Assembly: GCA_001899065.1 (NCBI GenBank)
Contig: MKUZ01000009.1
Location: 186,001 to 250,000, forward strand
Origin: Devosia sp. 66-22
GTDB lineage: Bacteria; Pseudomonadota; Alphaproteobacteria; Rhizobiales; Devosiaceae
DNA length: 64,000 nucleotides
Direction of reading: 5' to 3'
Shown here: positions 26,179 through 36,555 of the stretch, in pieces
Layout of the letters: every line of letters begins with the position of its first letter
Numbering within the stretch: position 1 is the first letter of the stretch
Position numbers and translations under genes: made by a program
Notes under the pieces: generated by a model
Seen by the model: only the letters and a program-made list of their open reading frames with translations
The model's database searches: none
What the model was told of the DNA's origin: nothing

Positions 26179-29027
26179 GGCATCTCCTCCGCTTCGATCG
26201 TGGCGATGAAGCTCTCGAGCTGCCCCCGCAGTCCCGCGACATAGTCCGCATCCGCGTTCCCGGTCGCGATGTATGTCTCCCCGGCCTCGTCCAGTTCGGC
26301 CAGCGCGTCGCGCACCGGGCCGGCGTCCCCCTCGAGGATACCGAGCACGCTGAGCGCGATGGCGAGGTTTATCTTGGCCACAGCCCAATCGCCGGACGTG
26401 TCGTCCCTCGACCAGTAAGTCAGCGACGCCCGGATATCCTCGACGCCCGCGGCGGCAAGCTCGGCATCCACCTCGATGCGGGCGATGCCCGACACCACCC
26501 AGCCCAGATTGCGGGTGAGCAGCGCCCATTCATAGGCATCGACCTCGGGCGTGTAGACGTCGAGCGCCGCCAGATAAGCCTCGGCCGCCTCGCCGAGCGC
26601 CTGGGTGTCGGGCAGCATCATGCCGATGTCGCGCAGCGAATTGCCGAGGTTCTGCTGCGTGTCGGCCCACAGCAGCGGCGCGCGCTCCCGCGTGCGCTCG
26701 GTCAGTGCCAGGCGGTAAGCCGCCGCCGCGTCGCGCTTGAGCGTCTGGTCGCCGCCGACATTGGCGAGCGCATGGAAGGCCGAGCCGATGCTGTTCTGCA
26801 CGTTGGCCCAGGCGAGCGGCGCCGCCTCGCGCGAGATGGTGCGGAGCGAGATTTCGTGCGCCGCGATGGCGTCCTCGATGTAGCCCGGCTCGCCGGTGGC
26901 GCGCCCCAGCGAGACGAGCGTGTTGCCCAGATTGTTCTGCGTTGCGCCCCAGTCGAAGGTCGAACGGTCCGTGCCCGGCGCGTCGAGCACGGCCTTGAAC
27001 GCCTCCACCGCCTCGGTGAGCAGGCGAGGATCGTCGTCCGCCTCGCCCAGCAGCTTGAGCGCCGAGCCGAGGCTGTTCTGCGTGATGGTCCATTCGGCCG
27101 GCTGCGTTGCCACGTCGAAGACGGTCAGCGCATGGCGGAACGCCGCGACCGCTGCGTCGATGCGCCCGAAATCGCCGGTCTCGGTGGCGAGCAGCATCAC
27201 GCTGGTGCCGAAATTGGTCTCGGCCCGCGCATAAGTCACCGCATCGGCCGGATCGGTCGCGGCCAGCGCCGCTTCGTAGCCGTCCGCCGACTGCGTCAGC
27301 CGGCCGATATCGAGGTAGCGCTGCCCCAGCTTGGACTGCACGCCGGCGAGGTTCCCCTGCGCCACCGCCCATTGCGCCGGCTCGTCCGTCCGCGACCACA
27401 CTGTAAGGACGTTCTGGAACGCCGCCTCGGCCCGCGCCAGGTCGGCAACGTCGCCGCCCCAGTCGCCCAGCGCCGTGTAGGCGAGGCCCATATTGTTCTG
27501 CAGCGCGCCCCATTGCTCGAGCCGCTCGTCGCGCGGCGCGAGCGTCAACGCCTCCTCATAGGCGGCCACGGCGGCGCGCAGCGGCTGCAGCGTGCCGGCA
27601 TAATAGCCCTCATAATAGAGCGCATCGGCGTGCCATTGCAGGTAGTCGATGGCGAGCCCGGCGTCCCATTTCTCCACCTGCGCAAAGGCGTCGCGATAAC
27701 GCGCGGCGGCTCCGGCGAAATCGAAGTTCAGCGAGGCCGTGTTGGCGTAGTCGACATAGGTCGCGGCGATCTCGAGCCGGTTCTGCCGCACCAGCGCCTC
27801 GTCACGGTCCACGTCCTGCGCCAGTTCGTCGGCACGCGCCGCCGCCTGTTCGCGGAATCTCAGCGCGACGTCGATCGCGCCCTCCTCCTCGGCCCGCAGC
27901 GCCAGGTCGGCGAGGCGGATCAGTTCCTCGTCGGTGCGCGCCACCACGGGGCGCTGCGCGAGGATGGTCTTGAGCTGCTCGGCCCCCTGCCGGAGCTGCG
28001 TTTCAAGCGAGTCCCCAGCCGCCGCGTCGATGCCCAGCACCTTGAGCATGCCGTAGAGCGCCTCGAGCGGCACGCCCTGTTCGGCGGCCGCGGCCTCGAC
28101 CAGCGCCCGCGTGGTGGGCGGCGTCGCCGCCACCGTCAGCAGCAGGCTGCGCCGGCCGTCGCGGATCAGCGCATCATCTGTGCCGTCCACTTCGGGCGCC
28201 GCACCAAAGGTCAGGAAGCGGCGCAGCGACGCGTTCACCCACGGCAATTGCCGCGCATCGGTCTCGAGATAGACCTCCTCGCCCACCAGCGTCATCAGGT
28301 CGCCGAACTCGTAGCCGCCGGCGCGCAGATGCTTGAGCAGCGCCGCCGCATAGGGCGAGTTGCCGCCCGGCGCACCATCGAGCGCCGCCTGCCCCGGGCT
28401 CGCGGCAAAGCCGATGACCATGCCCAGCCCGTCCGCCGGCACGCCGGGCCGTGCGATCGGTGTCGGCCCGCGCATCGCCTCGAGCCCCGGCCCATCGACC
28501 GCCACCGGCACGGCGCTGCCGGGCAGCGCGATCACCTGGCCGGCGGGGAACGCGTCGGTGCGGCACGCGTCGAGCAGCACGATGGTGACCGGCACCGTCC
28601 GCGCCAGCTGGTCCAGCATCTCGTCCACCGCGATCAGGCTCGCGCCCGCGCTTTGCGGCGACGTCAGGTCGGTGTCGACCGGCAGCAGAAAATTGCGCCC
28701 CGCGAGCTCCACGCCGTGGCCGGAATAGTAGACCAGCGCCACATCGGCGTCGGCCGCGTCGGTAATGAAGTCGGCGATCTCCTCGCGCAGCTCGTCGGCA
28801 TCGCCGTCGAGCACCCGGCTCACATCGAAGCCGAGATCGTTGAGGAGATCGTCGAGCGCGCGCGCATCCTGCCGGGGATTGGGCAGGTCGCCCAGCATCG
28901 CGTAGTCGCTCTGGCCGATCACCAGCGCCACGCCGCGCAACTTGTCCTGCGCGAGCGCGCCCGGCGCCGACAGCGCAGTAGCGAGCAGCAGGCCGGCGAT
29001 CAGCCGCTTGGCGAACATTGGTCCCAT
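26175..29027 (-). CDS. exported caspase-domain (C14) protein with longer TPR array
   Basis: A 950-residue paralogue of the next gene. Signal peptide to about residue 27 (GALAQ), caspase domain with His104 in YYSGHGVELAG and Cys155 in LLDACRTDAF, a charged helical connector (about 290-430) and about ten TPR-like repeats marked by the pattern NNLGNTLVSLG. The caspase domains of the two proteins are near identical in the catalytic segments, while the TPR arrays differ in length. The ATG at 29027 has GGAG six bases upstream; an ATG at 29018 is possible. Both proteins should lie in the periplasm. Confidence 0.92.
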   Translation of the reverse strand: MGPMFAKRLIAGLLLATALSAPGALAQDKLRGVALVIGQSDYAMLGDLPNPRQDARALDDLLNDLGFDVSRVLDGDADELREEIADFITDAADADVALVYYSGHGVELAGRNFLLPVDTDLTSPQSAGASLIAVDEMLDQLARTVPVTIVLLDACRTDAFPAGQVIALPGSAVPVAVDGPGLEAMRGPTPIARPGVPADGLGMVIGFAASPGQAALDGAPGGNSPYAAALLKHLRAGGYEFGDLMTLVGEEVYLETDARQLPWVNASLRRFLTFGAAPEVDGTDDALIRDGRRSLLLTVAATPPTTRALVEAAAAEQGVPLEALYGMLKVLGIDAAAGDSLETQLRQGAEQLKTILAQRPVVARTDEELIRLADLALRAEEEGAIDVALRFREQAAARADELAQDVDRDEALVRQNRLEIAATYVDYANTASLNFDFAGAAARYRDAFAQVEKWDAGLAIDYLQWHADALYYEGYYAGTLQPLRAAVAAYEEALTLAPRDERLEQWGALQNNMGLAYTALGDWGGDVADLARAEAAFQNVLTVWSRTDEPAQWAVAQGNLAGVQSKLGQRYLDIGRLTQSADGYEAALAATDPADAVTYARAETNFGTSVMLLATETGDFGRIDAAVAAFRHALTVFDVATQPAEWTITQNSLGSALKLLGEADDDPRLLTEAVEAFKAVLDAPGTDRSTFDWGATQNNLGNTLVSLGRATGEPGYIEDAIAAHEISLRTISREAAPLAWANVQNSIGSAFHALANVGGDQTLKRDAAAAYRLALTERTRERAPLLWADTQQNLGNSLRDIGMMLPDTQALGEAAEAYLAALDVYTPEVDAYEWALLTRNLGWVVSGIARIEVDAELAAAGVEDIRASLTYWSRDDTSGDWAVAKINLAIALSVLGILEGDAGPVRDALAELDEAGETYIATGNADADYVAGLRGQLESFIATIEAEEMP

Positions 29028-29122
29028 CGAGCTCCAGACGCTCCCCAAGTCTGAGACGCCCGTCAAGCGCCCCGTCTTGGTCGACCCTGCCGCGGCGGGC
29101 CTGAGCCCAGCCTGAACGGCCG

Positions 29123-30484
29123 CTAGGTGGCGTCGGTGAGCGCCTTGACCAGCCGCTCGGGCCGGTAGCCCTGATCGCTCGGCGTCAGCCCGAGCCGCAC
29201 CACCACCAGCTCCTCGGAGGGCACGATGGCGACCGTCTGCCCGTCATGACCGATCAGCCAGAACGCGTCCTCCGGCACGCCTTCGGCGGCGTCCTCGTCA
29301 TTGGGGCCCTGCAGCCAGCTCTGCATCTGGGAGTAATTGCCCGGCAGGCCGTTGCTGGCATTCATCGCCGCCACCCAGCCCGGCGGCAGCAGGCGGGTGC
29401 CGTTCCACACCCCGTCCTGCAGCAGGAACAGGCCGAAGCGCGCCCAGTCGCGGGCGGTGGCATACATGTAGGAGCTGCCCACCAGCGTCCCCGACGCATC
29501 CGCCTCCAGTTCGGCGCTGGTCATCCCCAGCGGGTCGAACAGCGCGCCGCGTGGATAGGCGAGCGCCGCAACGGGGTCGCCGATCCGGTCCATCCAGATG
29601 CGGGCGAGCAGCGTCGCCGTGCCGCTCGAATAGGTGAACTGCGCGCCGACGGCCTCCGCCTGCGGCTGGGCGGCGGCAAAGCGCGCCATGTCGGGCTCGA
29701 GGAAGAGCATGCGGTTGACGTCCGACACGTCGCCATAGTCCTCGTTGAAGGCGAGGCCGCTCTCCATGCCGAGCAGGTCGCGCAGCGTGATGTCCCTGCG
29801 GGCATCGGTCCATTCCGGCCGCAGCGCGGCGTCGTCGAGGCCGATCAGGCCGGCCGCCGAAAGCCGCCCGATCAGCGCGGCGTTGGCGGTCTTGGTCATC
29901 GACCAGCCCAGAAGCGGCGTGTCCGCGGTGAAGCCCTCGCTATAGGCCTCGGCGATGATCTCGCCGCCCTTGACCACCACCACGGCGCGCATCCCCGGTC
30001 CGGTCAGCGCAGCATTGCCCATGATGTCGGCCAGCGTGGGCGTCGCCATCATCTCGACCCGCCCGCCCATCGGCCATACGGCATCGCCGGGCGGCGCGAT
30101 CTGAGGGGCTTGCGCCAGCTGCACCGCCTGCGCGGCGGCGACATTGCCGTCGGGCACACTGGCGCAGCCGAGTCCGTTGCGGTGGATGGCGATGCTGGTG
30201 GCGAACAGTCCCAGCATCCGCGCCGTCACCGTTCCCGCCGACATATCGACGCTCTGGCGCACGAATTTGAGTACCGGATGACCCGGTGCCTGCACGTCCA
30301 CCGCCAGCACCTCGTCGGGGTCGCGCCCGGCGATGAACACGTTGGAGCACACGGTCTTGGCCGCATAGCCCGTCGCCACCCGCAGCAGCTCGGGCGGCGC
30401 GACGACGAGGTAGGCCACCGCGCCCGCAACCGCCACGACACCCACGGCCACAAGGCCCGTCACAATACGCAGAAGGATATTCAT
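29123..30484 (-). CDS. beta-lactamase-fold serine hydrolase (class C / esterase family)
   Basis: A 453-residue protein with one N-terminal membrane anchor (about 8-30) and a penicillin-binding fold hydrolase domain (about 150-450). The nucleophile motif SMTK is at 195-198. The second motif is YSSGT, and the third KTG-like triad is replaced by GHDGQ, as in many CubicO/EstB-type esterases and amide hydrolases. A true beta-lactamase role is unlikely. Located in the periplasm facing outward by topology. It follows the caspase genes on the same strand but 95 bases upstream of them, so cotranscription is possible. Confidence 0.9.
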   Translation of the reverse strand: MNILLRIVTGLVAVGVVAVAGAVAYLVVAPPELLRVATGYAAKTVCSNVFIAGRDPDEVLAVDVQAPGHPVLKFVRQSVDMSAGTVTARMLGLFATSIAIHRNGLGCASVPDGNVAAAQAVQLAQAPQIAPPGDAVWPMGGRVEMMATPTLADIMGNAALTGPGMRAVVVVKGGEIIAEAYSEGFTADTPLLGWSMTKTANAALIGRLSAAGLIGLDDAALRPEWTDARRDITLRDLLGMESGLAFNEDYGDVSDVNRMLFLEPDMARFAAAQPQAEAVGAQFTYSSGTATLLARIWMDRIGDPVAALAYPRGALFDPLGMTSAELEADASGTLVGSSYMYATARDWARFGLFLLQDGVWNGTRLLPPGWVAAMNASNGLPGNYSQMQSWLQGPNDEDAAEGVPEDAFWLIGHDGQTVAIVPSEELVVVRLGLTPSDQGYRPERLVKALTDAT

Positions 30485-31126
30485 GCCCGCCGTCTCCCCG
30501 CCGCGACCCTATACGGTTGCGGGGCGGCGGCAAGCGCGGGGAGCGCCCGCCCATGGTGACGAGCCGCAGACGCTTTCCCCAGCCGCGCCAAAATTCTGCC
30601 CTTGACAGGATTCGTCCGAAATCGACTGCGCCGGGAGTGTATCCCGGCGCCCTCCTCGGGCCTCGCGCGAACCGATAAAACTCTTTCGATTCCGGGCGGG
30701 CTTAGCGTGGATTCCCGCCTCATTTCTGGAGCTTTCGGCGCGGCCGATTGCTCGCGATTCGACGTTTTGTGAACGTCGATTCCGGTCCTGCTGGTTGTCC
30801 CCGCTATTCACAATCTCTATACTAAATCTAGCGAAAGAGGCCCTGCCAAACACAAGCTATGGCCCCTTTCGTCAGTTTCGCCCGTTGACGGGTTTTCTGA
30901 ATCGGACCAGATTTTTCGACGCTGTGACGGCCGCTCTTTGGCGGGCGGCACCGACAAGTCCCCGGCGGCGGAGTTCGGCATCAGACCGAACGAGTTTCGG
31001 GGCACGGGGCGATGGGTTCAGCCGTGGCGATGGCTGGCCCGAGTACTGCGTTGAACATTCTGGCGGAACTGCTGCGACCGCAGCAGCGGACCACTTGTGT
31101 CCGCACCATTTGGGGACTTTTGGACT
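30485..31126 (+). promoter_or_regulatory. 642-base region between divergent serine hydrolase and nrdJ genes
   Basis: No gene is evident. Three perfect inverted repeats stand out: GCGCCGGGA (30628-30636) with TCCCGGCGC (30642-30650), TCGACGTT (30759-30766) with AACGTCGA (30772-30779), and GCGGAC (31086-31091) with GTCCGC (31099-31104), the last just ahead of the nrdJ ribosome-binding site. A TTGACA at 30602 is a possible -35 box without an obvious -10. I looked for a B12 box and for a clear NrdR box and found neither. Confidence 0.4.
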
Positions 31127-34100
31127 ATGCACATCGAACGTCGGTACACCGAAGCCAACAAGGGCGCCTATGCGGGCATCGAATTCCGCGCGGCGACCAG
31201 CGAGATCCGCAATCCGGACGGCTCGGTCGTGTTCAAGCTCGAGAACATGCACGTGCCCACGACGTGGTCGCAGGTGGCCGCCGACATCCTGGCGCAGAAG
31301 TATTTCCGCAAGGCCGGCGTCGCCAAGATCCTCAAGAAGGTCGAGGAGAACGACGTTCCCTCCTGGCTGTGGCGCTCGGTCCCCGACGAGAAGGCCCTCA
31401 AGGCGCTGCCCGAGGGCGAGCGCTACGGCTCGGAAACCGACAGCCGCCAGGTTTTCGACCGGCTTGCCGGCACCTGGACCTATTGGGGCTGGAAGGGCAA
31501 GTACTTCAACACCGAGGCGGACGCCCGCGCCTTCTTCGACGAGCTGTGCTTCATGCTGGCGACGCAGAAGGTCGCGCCCAATTCGCCGCAATGGTTCAAC
31601 ACGGGCCTGCACTGGGCCTATGGCATTGACGGCCCCGGCCAGGGCCATTTCTACGTCGACCCCTTCACCAAGAAACTCGTCCAGTCCAAGAGCTCGTACG
31701 AGCACCCGCAGCCGCATGCCTGCTTCATCCAGTCGGTCAATGACGACCTCGTCAACGAGGGCGGCATCATGGACCTGTGGGTGCGCGAGGCGCGACTGTT
31801 CAAATACGGCTCGGGCACCGGCTCCAATTTCTCGCGCCTGCGCGGTGAAGGCGAGCGCCTGTCGGGCGGCGGCAAGTCGTCGGGCCTGATGAGCTTCCTC
31901 AAGATCGGCGACCGCGCCGCGGGCGCCATCAAGTCGGGCGGCACCACCCGCCGCGCCGCCAAGATGGTGGTGGTCGACATCGACCATCCCGATATCGAGG
32001 CGTACATCGACTGGAAGGTGAAGGAAGAGCAGAAGGTCGCCGCGCTCGTCACCGGCTCCAAGGTCGTCAGCAAGCATCTGAAGCTGATCATGAAGGCCGC
32101 CGTGAACTGCGAGGGGTCGGGCGACGACTGCTTCGACCCCAACAAGAACCCGGCCCTCAAGCGCGCCGTCAAGGACGCCAAGAAGGCGCTCGTGCCCGAG
32201 AACTATGTCGGCCGCGTCATCCAGTTCGCGCGCCAGGGCTACACCGACCTCGAATTCCCCATCTACGACACCGACTGGGACAGCGAGGCCTATCTGACCG
32301 TCGCCGGGCAGAACTCGAACAACACCGTGCGCGTCACCGACGGCTTCCTCAATGCCGTCGAGGCCGACGGCGACTGGCAGCTCAAGGGCCGCACCTCGGG
32401 CAAGATCACCAAGACGCTCAAGGCCCAGGATCTGTGGGAATCGATCGGCTATGCCGCCTGGGCCTCGGCCGACCCCGGCATCCATTTCCACACCACCATC
32501 AATGAGTGGCACACGAGCCCCGAGGCCGGCGAGATCGTCGCCTCGAACCCGTGCTCGGAATACATGTTCCTCGACGACACTGCGTGCAACCTCGCCTCGG
32601 TGAACCTGCTGCCCTATCGCAACGCCGACAGCAGCTTCGACGTCGCCGCCTTCGAGCACACCTGCCGGCTGTGGACCGTCGTCCTCGAAATCTCGGTGAT
32701 GATGGCGCAGTTCCCCTCCAAGGCCATCGCCGAGCGCAGCTTCGTCTACCGCACGCTGGGCATCGGCTACGCCAATATCGGCGGCCTGCTGATGACCTCG
32801 GGCATCCCCTATGACTCGGCCGAGGGCCGCGCCATCGCCGGCGCCATCACGGCGCTCATGACCGGCACGTCCTACAAGACCTCGGCCGAAATGGCCGGCG
32901 AGCTCGGCGCCTTCCAGGACTATGAGCGCAACGCCCCGCACATGCTGCGCGTCATGCGCAACCACCGCACCGCCGCGCACGGCAAGGCCGAGGGCTATGA
33001 GGGCCTGTCGATCAACCCCGTGCCGCTCGACCACGCCTCGCTCAAGGACGCGCCGCTCAGCCACCGCGCCCGCACCATCTGGGACGAAGCCCTGGCGCTC
33101 GGCGAGCAGCACGGCTACCGCAATGCGCAGGTCTCGGTGATCGCCCCCACGGGCACCATCGGCCTCGTGATGGATTGCGACACCACCGGCATCGAGCCCG
33201 ATTTCGCGCTGGTCAAGTTCAAGAAGCTCGCCGGCGGCGGCTACTTCAAGATCATCAACCGTGCCGTGCCCCCGGCCCTGCGCACCCTGGGCTATTCGGA
33301 ATCGCAGATCGCCGAGATCGAGGCCTATGCCGTGGGCCACGGCAATCTCAACCAGGCGCCGGGCGTCAATCCGGCGACGCTGCGCACCAAGGGCTTTACC
33401 GACGACAAGATCGAGGCCCTCAACAAGGGCATGGCCTCGGCCTTCGACATCAAATTCGTGTTCAACCAGTGGACGCTGGGTGCCGACTTCCTCAAGTCGC
33501 TCGGCGTCACCGCCGAGCAGCTGAGCGACATGTCGTTCGACCTGCTGGCGCACCTGGGGTTCAGCAAGAAGGACATCGAGGCGGCGAACCTGCATGTGTG
33601 CGGCGCCATGACCCTCGAGGGCGCGCCCGGCCTCAAGGCCGAGCACCTGCCGGTGTTCGACTGCGCCAATCCCTGCGGCAAGATCGGCAAGCGCTATCTC
33701 AGCGTCGACAGCCACATCCTGATGATGGCCGCCGCGCAGCCCTTCATCTCGGGCGCCATTTCCAAGACCATCAACATGCCCAATGAGGCGACGGTCGAGG
33801 ACTGCAAGAGTGCCTACATGCTGAGCTGGCGCCTCGCCCTCAAGGCCAACGCGCTCTACCGCGACGGCTCGAAGCTCAGCCAGCCGCTTAACGCCTCGCT
33901 CATCGCCGACGAGGACGACGAGGACGACGACGCGGTCGAGACGCTGCTCGCCGCCAACCAGGCGGCGCGCGTGCCGCAGGTGGTCGAAAAGATCGTCGAG
34001 AAGATCGTCGCCATCCACGACCGCGAAAAACTCCCCTCGCGCCGCAAGGGCTACACCCAGAAGGCGATCGTGGGCGGCCACAAGGTCTATGTGCGCACCG

Positions 34101-34813
34101 GCGAATATGACGACGGCCGGCTGGGCGAAATCTTCATCGACATGCACAAGGAAGGCGCCGCCTTCCGCGCCATGATGAACAATTTCGCCATCGCGATTTC
34201 GCTCGGCCTGCAGTATGGCGTGCCGCTCGACGAATATGTGGAGGCCTTCACCTTCACGCGGTTCGAACCGGCGGGAATGGTGATGGGCAACGACCGCATC
34301 AAGAACGCGACGAGCATCCTCGACTACGTGTTCCGCGAGCTCGCCGTGTCCTATCTCGACCGCGAGGATCTCGCCCATGTCTCGCCCGACGCGTCCAACA
34401 CGGCGCTCGGCAAGGGCGTCGCCGAAGATGCGCCGATCCGCACCCCGGCGCAGTCGCTGGTGTCGCGCGGCATGACGCGCGGCAAGGTCAAGGACCAGAA
34501 CCTCATGCTCGTCTCGGGCGGCCCCACCGCCCAGGCCTTCAACCCGGTCGCCGCCATCCAGTCGAACACCGTTACAGCGCTGAAGTCGTCAACGGCTTTG
34601 AAGGTGGACCCTGCTCCCGTGGCGTTCAACGCCGGTGAACTCGACCCCATCCCCTCCCCGCCCCCCAGCCTCGACATCAAGGCGCTGCGGCAGGAAGCCC
34701 AGATGAAGGGCTATACGGGCGACCAGTGCAGCAACTGCAACTCGATGCGCATGAAGGTCAGCGGGCACTGCATGGTGTGCGAGGATTGCGGGACGACGAC
34801 GGGATGTAGTTAG
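31127..34813 (+). CDS. nrdJ: vitamin B12-dependent (class II) ribonucleoside-diphosphate reductase
   Basis: Makes deoxyribonucleotides using adenosylcobalamin instead of an oxygen-dependent radical subunit. The 1228-residue product has the long alphaproteobacterial architecture: N-terminal extension, ten-stranded RNR barrel (about 90-850) with [20 protein letters not shown] and the active-site NPCGKIGKR region, then a TSCPD domain (about 1000-1100) and a C-terminal zinc-ribbon-like segment with [21 protein letters not shown]. The start MHIERRYT at 31127 matches the family N-terminus; the preceding in-frame ATG at 31097 would add ten unrelated residues. GGGGA at 31112 serves as a distant ribosome-binding site. 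A terminator follows. Confidence 0.96.
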   Translation: MHIERRYTEANKGAYAGIEFRAATSEIRNPDGSVVFKLENMHVPTTWSQVAADILAQKYFRKAGVAKILKKVEENDVPSWLWRSVPDEKALKALPEGERYGSETDSRQVFDRLAGTWTYWGWKGKYFNTEADARAFFDELCFMLATQKVAPNSPQWFNTGLHWAYGIDGPGQGHFYVDPFTKKLVQSKSSYEHPQPHACFIQSVNDDLVNEGGIMDLWVREARLFKYGSGTGSNFSRLRGEGERLSGGGKSSGLMSFLKIGDRAAGAIKSGGTTRRAAKMVVVDIDHPDIEAYIDWKVKEEQKVAALVTGSKVVSKHLKLIMKAAVNCEGSGDDCFDPNKNPALKRAVKDAKKALVPENYVGRVIQFARQGYTDLEFPIYDTDWDSEAYLTVAGQNSNNTVRVTDGFLNAVEADGDWQLKGRTSGKITKTLKAQDLWESIGYAAWASADPGIHFHTTINEWHTSPEAGEIVASNPCSEYMFLDDTACNLASVNLLPYRNADSSFDVAAFEHTCRLWTVVLEISVMMAQFPSKAIAERSFVYRTLGIGYANIGGLLMTSGIPYDSAEGRAIAGAITALMTGTSYKTSAEMAGELGAFQDYERNAPHMLRVMRNHRTAAHGKAEGYEGLSINPVPLDHASLKDAPLSHRARTIWDEALALGEQHGYRNAQVSVIAPTGTIGLVMDCDTTGIEPDFALVKFKKLAGGGYFKIINRAVPPALRTLGYSESQIAEIEAYAVGHGNLNQAPGVNPATLRTKGFTDDKIEALNKGMASAFDIKFVFNQWTLGADFLKSLGVTAEQLSDMSFDLLAHLGFSKKDIEAANLHVCGAMTLEGAPGLKAEHLPVFDCANPCGKIGKRYLSVDSHILMMAAAQPFISGAISKTINMPNEATVEDCKSAYMLSWRLALKANALYRDGSKLSQPLNASLIADEDDEDDDAVETLLAANQAARVPQVVEKIVEKIVAIHDREKLPSRRKGYTQKAIVGGHKVYVRTGEYDDGRLGEIFIDMHKEGAAFRAMMNNFAIAISLGLQYGVPLDEYVEAFTFTRFEPAGMVMGNDRIKNATSILDYVFRELAVSYLDREDLAHVSPDASNTALGKGVAEDAPIRTPAQSLVSRGMTRGKVKDQNLMLVSGGPTAQAFNPVAAIQSNTVTALKSSTALKVDPAPVAFNAGELDPIPSPPPSLDIKALRQEAQMKGYTGDQCSNCNSMRMKVSGHCMVCEDCGTTTGCS

Positions 34814-34843
34814 TGAGACCTGGATTCGAGACTGAACGCCAGA

Positions 34844-34865
34844 AAGCGGCCGCATGGCCGCCTTC
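34844..34865 (+). terminator. hairpin after nrdJ, probable terminator
   Basis: GCGGCC (34846-34851) pairs with GGCCGC (34856-34861) around GCAT; a bulged AAG/CTT extends the stem. It lies 33 bases after the nrdJ stop. No long T run follows, so termination strength is uncertain. Confidence 0.55.
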
Positions 34866-34935
34866 GCATTTCACTCATCAGAGCAGCTAGACAACGGCAA
34901 GATTCCCAATATCGTTACTGATGGGGGACTAGCTA

Positions 34936-36159
34936 ATGTCGCGCTATTTTAGGCTATTGCGAGCGTCCGGGAGTTTCGAGCGTCGTAGCATCCTAGCCAC
35001 TTCATCAGTAGGTCCGATTTTGGATCTCAAGGTTAGCTTTGGGCGGAAGGAGCGAAAGGCGACAGTTGCGTCTTGGACGACTGTCGTGATTGGCAAGAAT
35101 GGTGTCGGGAAGAGCCGCCTTCTTGCAGGCCTAGCAGACTTATTTGAGGCGGCGGACCGAAAGGCTGGGCGCCGACGCTCCGACGACATTCTGGTGTCTC
35201 GATGCGAGTACGTAGTCGACGACTCTGTCTACGAAATCGAAGTAGATGGGAACTTCCGTCTTCTAGCCAGGAAGGATGGAAAGCGGTGCGATCTGGGGGA
35301 CCTAGCCCTTCCGACCCGAGTCATCGCCCTAACTACTACGCCGTTCGACAAGTTTCGTGCCTCACGGGCGCTTAGATCTGCTGGCGTTCCCCGAGAAGCT
35401 GAACAGGTCGAACGCTATTCCTATCTTGGCCTACGGGACCGAACAGGGCGAGCCTCGCCCACAGCAGCGCTTTTTCGTGCACTTGAGGTGCTATTTGAAG
35501 CCTCAGAATCTGACGCAGTAAGACGTACGCGTGTCGCCGAAGTGTTCCGCTTCTTAGGGTATCATCCGCGTATCGTAGTGCGCTATGAGTACTCGCCCAT
35601 CGCACGCGCGCGCCTTGAGCGTATCGTGAACGGAGAGCCGCTTGACCAAATACTTGGTGAGCGACGCACGGGATACTCACTCTCGGTAATACGACTTCTG
35701 GAGAGGGACCCAAGAAGCTTGGACGACCTACGCGCCGTGGGACGCGATGTGCTAAGCAGATACAACGGTCGAGCGATCGACCTGCGCGCCGACTTCGCGG
35801 GAGAGTCCGATGATCGCGACTTCTTCCGTCGCCTTCAAGTCTTGCGCCGCGCCGACATCATTCGGATGCAGGCAGTTGAGGTAGAGCGCGAGGTTGATGG
35901 TGCCTTTCTCGATCTGCGTTTAGCGAGCTCCGGGGAACTGGGCATCGTCACTGGCTTCTTGGGGCTGGCTTCCGTCATAGAGAACGGTAGCCTAGTCTTC
36001 ATTGATGAACCCGAGATCAGCCTTCACCCTGAGTGGCAGACAAAGTACGTCGACCTGCTTCGAAGTACATTCGAGAGCTTCACGGGCTGCCATTTCATTC
36101 TGGCTACGCACTCGCCACTTATCCTCCCCTTCCCTCCAACGCCCACCAGCGCCGCGTGA
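34936..36159 (+). CDS. AAA/ABC-type ATPase, probably 3'-truncated, in a low-GC island
   Basis: A 407-residue ATPase of the AAA_15/AAA_21 (SMC/ABC-like) group found in many phage-defence and toxin-antitoxin-like loci. Walker A is GKNGVGKS at 53-60, the ABC-signature-like segment is SSGELGIV, Walker B is LVFIDEPEISLHPEW (about 353-367), and the H-switch is ILATHSP near 388. Homologues normally continue well past this point. Here similarity ends at THSPLI and the last 11 residues are Pro/Thr-rich read-through into GC-rich DNA, so the 3' end seems lost. GC and codon use (cta, tta, aga codons) differ sharply from neighbours, indicating transfer. GGGGGA precedes the ATG at good spacing. Confidence 0.75.
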   Translation: MSRYFRLLRASGSFERRSILATSSVGPILDLKVSFGRKERKATVASWTTVVIGKNGVGKSRLLAGLADLFEAADRKAGRRRSDDILVSRCEYVVDDSVYEIEVDGNFRLLARKDGKRCDLGDLALPTRVIALTTTPFDKFRASRALRSAGVPREAEQVERYSYLGLRDRTGRASPTAALFRALEVLFEASESDAVRRTRVAEVFRFLGYHPRIVVRYEYSPIARARLERIVNGEPLDQILGERRTGYSLSVIRLLERDPRSLDDLRAVGRDVLSRYNGRAIDLRADFAGESDDRDFFRRLQVLRRADIIRMQAVEVEREVDGAFLDLRLASSGELGIVTGFLGLASVIENGSLVFIDEPEISLHPEWQTKYVDLLRSTFESFTGCHFILATHSPLILPFPPTPTSAA

Positions 36160-36407
36160 AGCGCATCGCGCTGCGGTTGCTCGATCTGCTCGAGGCGCTC
36201 GATCTGCCGGATCGGCGGGCGCTGTTGCCGGCGGCCTTTGCCGGCGCGGCGCGGCGGACGCTGAGCGAGGCCGAGGCGGTGCTCGGGGGCGGGCTGCTGC
36301 CGCCGGACAGCACGCGCCGGCCGGGCGATCTGTTCGTCTCGACGCTGCTTAATCTCAAGCTCATTTCTCATCGTAACCGGTTGTCGCGGCGCGTGAATTC
36401 GCGCTGA
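36138..36407 (+). pseudogene. possible 3' remnant of a host-like gene fused to the ATPase island
   Basis: Right after the low-GC ATPase ends, an open frame of normal host composition runs from 36138 to the TGA at 36405. It reads as a Leu/Ala/Arg-rich helical segment (RIALRLLDLLEALDLPDRR, then TLSEAEAVLGGGLLPP) with no start of its own. I do not recognise a family. It may be the tail of a gene interrupted by arrival of the ATPase DNA, or non-coding. The final ~25 residues after the PGDLF segment look less protein-like. Confidence 0.25.
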
Positions 36408-36555
36408 GGGCGGAAAGTTATCCCCGGGCTGTGCGGCGGGTGTATTGTGGCGTCACCAGCGCGCTGGAGAGCGTGGTTGCAAACGAGCAGCCGGCGCGCG
36501 GGGACCGGGTGGTGTGGGGGTCGCTCCACATCAGGCGGGGACATCGTCGGAGCCG

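Noticed and set aside
30485-31126. Cobalamin riboswitch upstream of nrdJ
   Set aside because: No B12-box-like sequence or expected core pairing could be found by eye; hairpins present are different.
30872-34378. Minus-strand open frame of 1168 codons over nrdJ
   Set aside because: Antisense of an unmistakable class II RNR; composition is that of a shadow frame.
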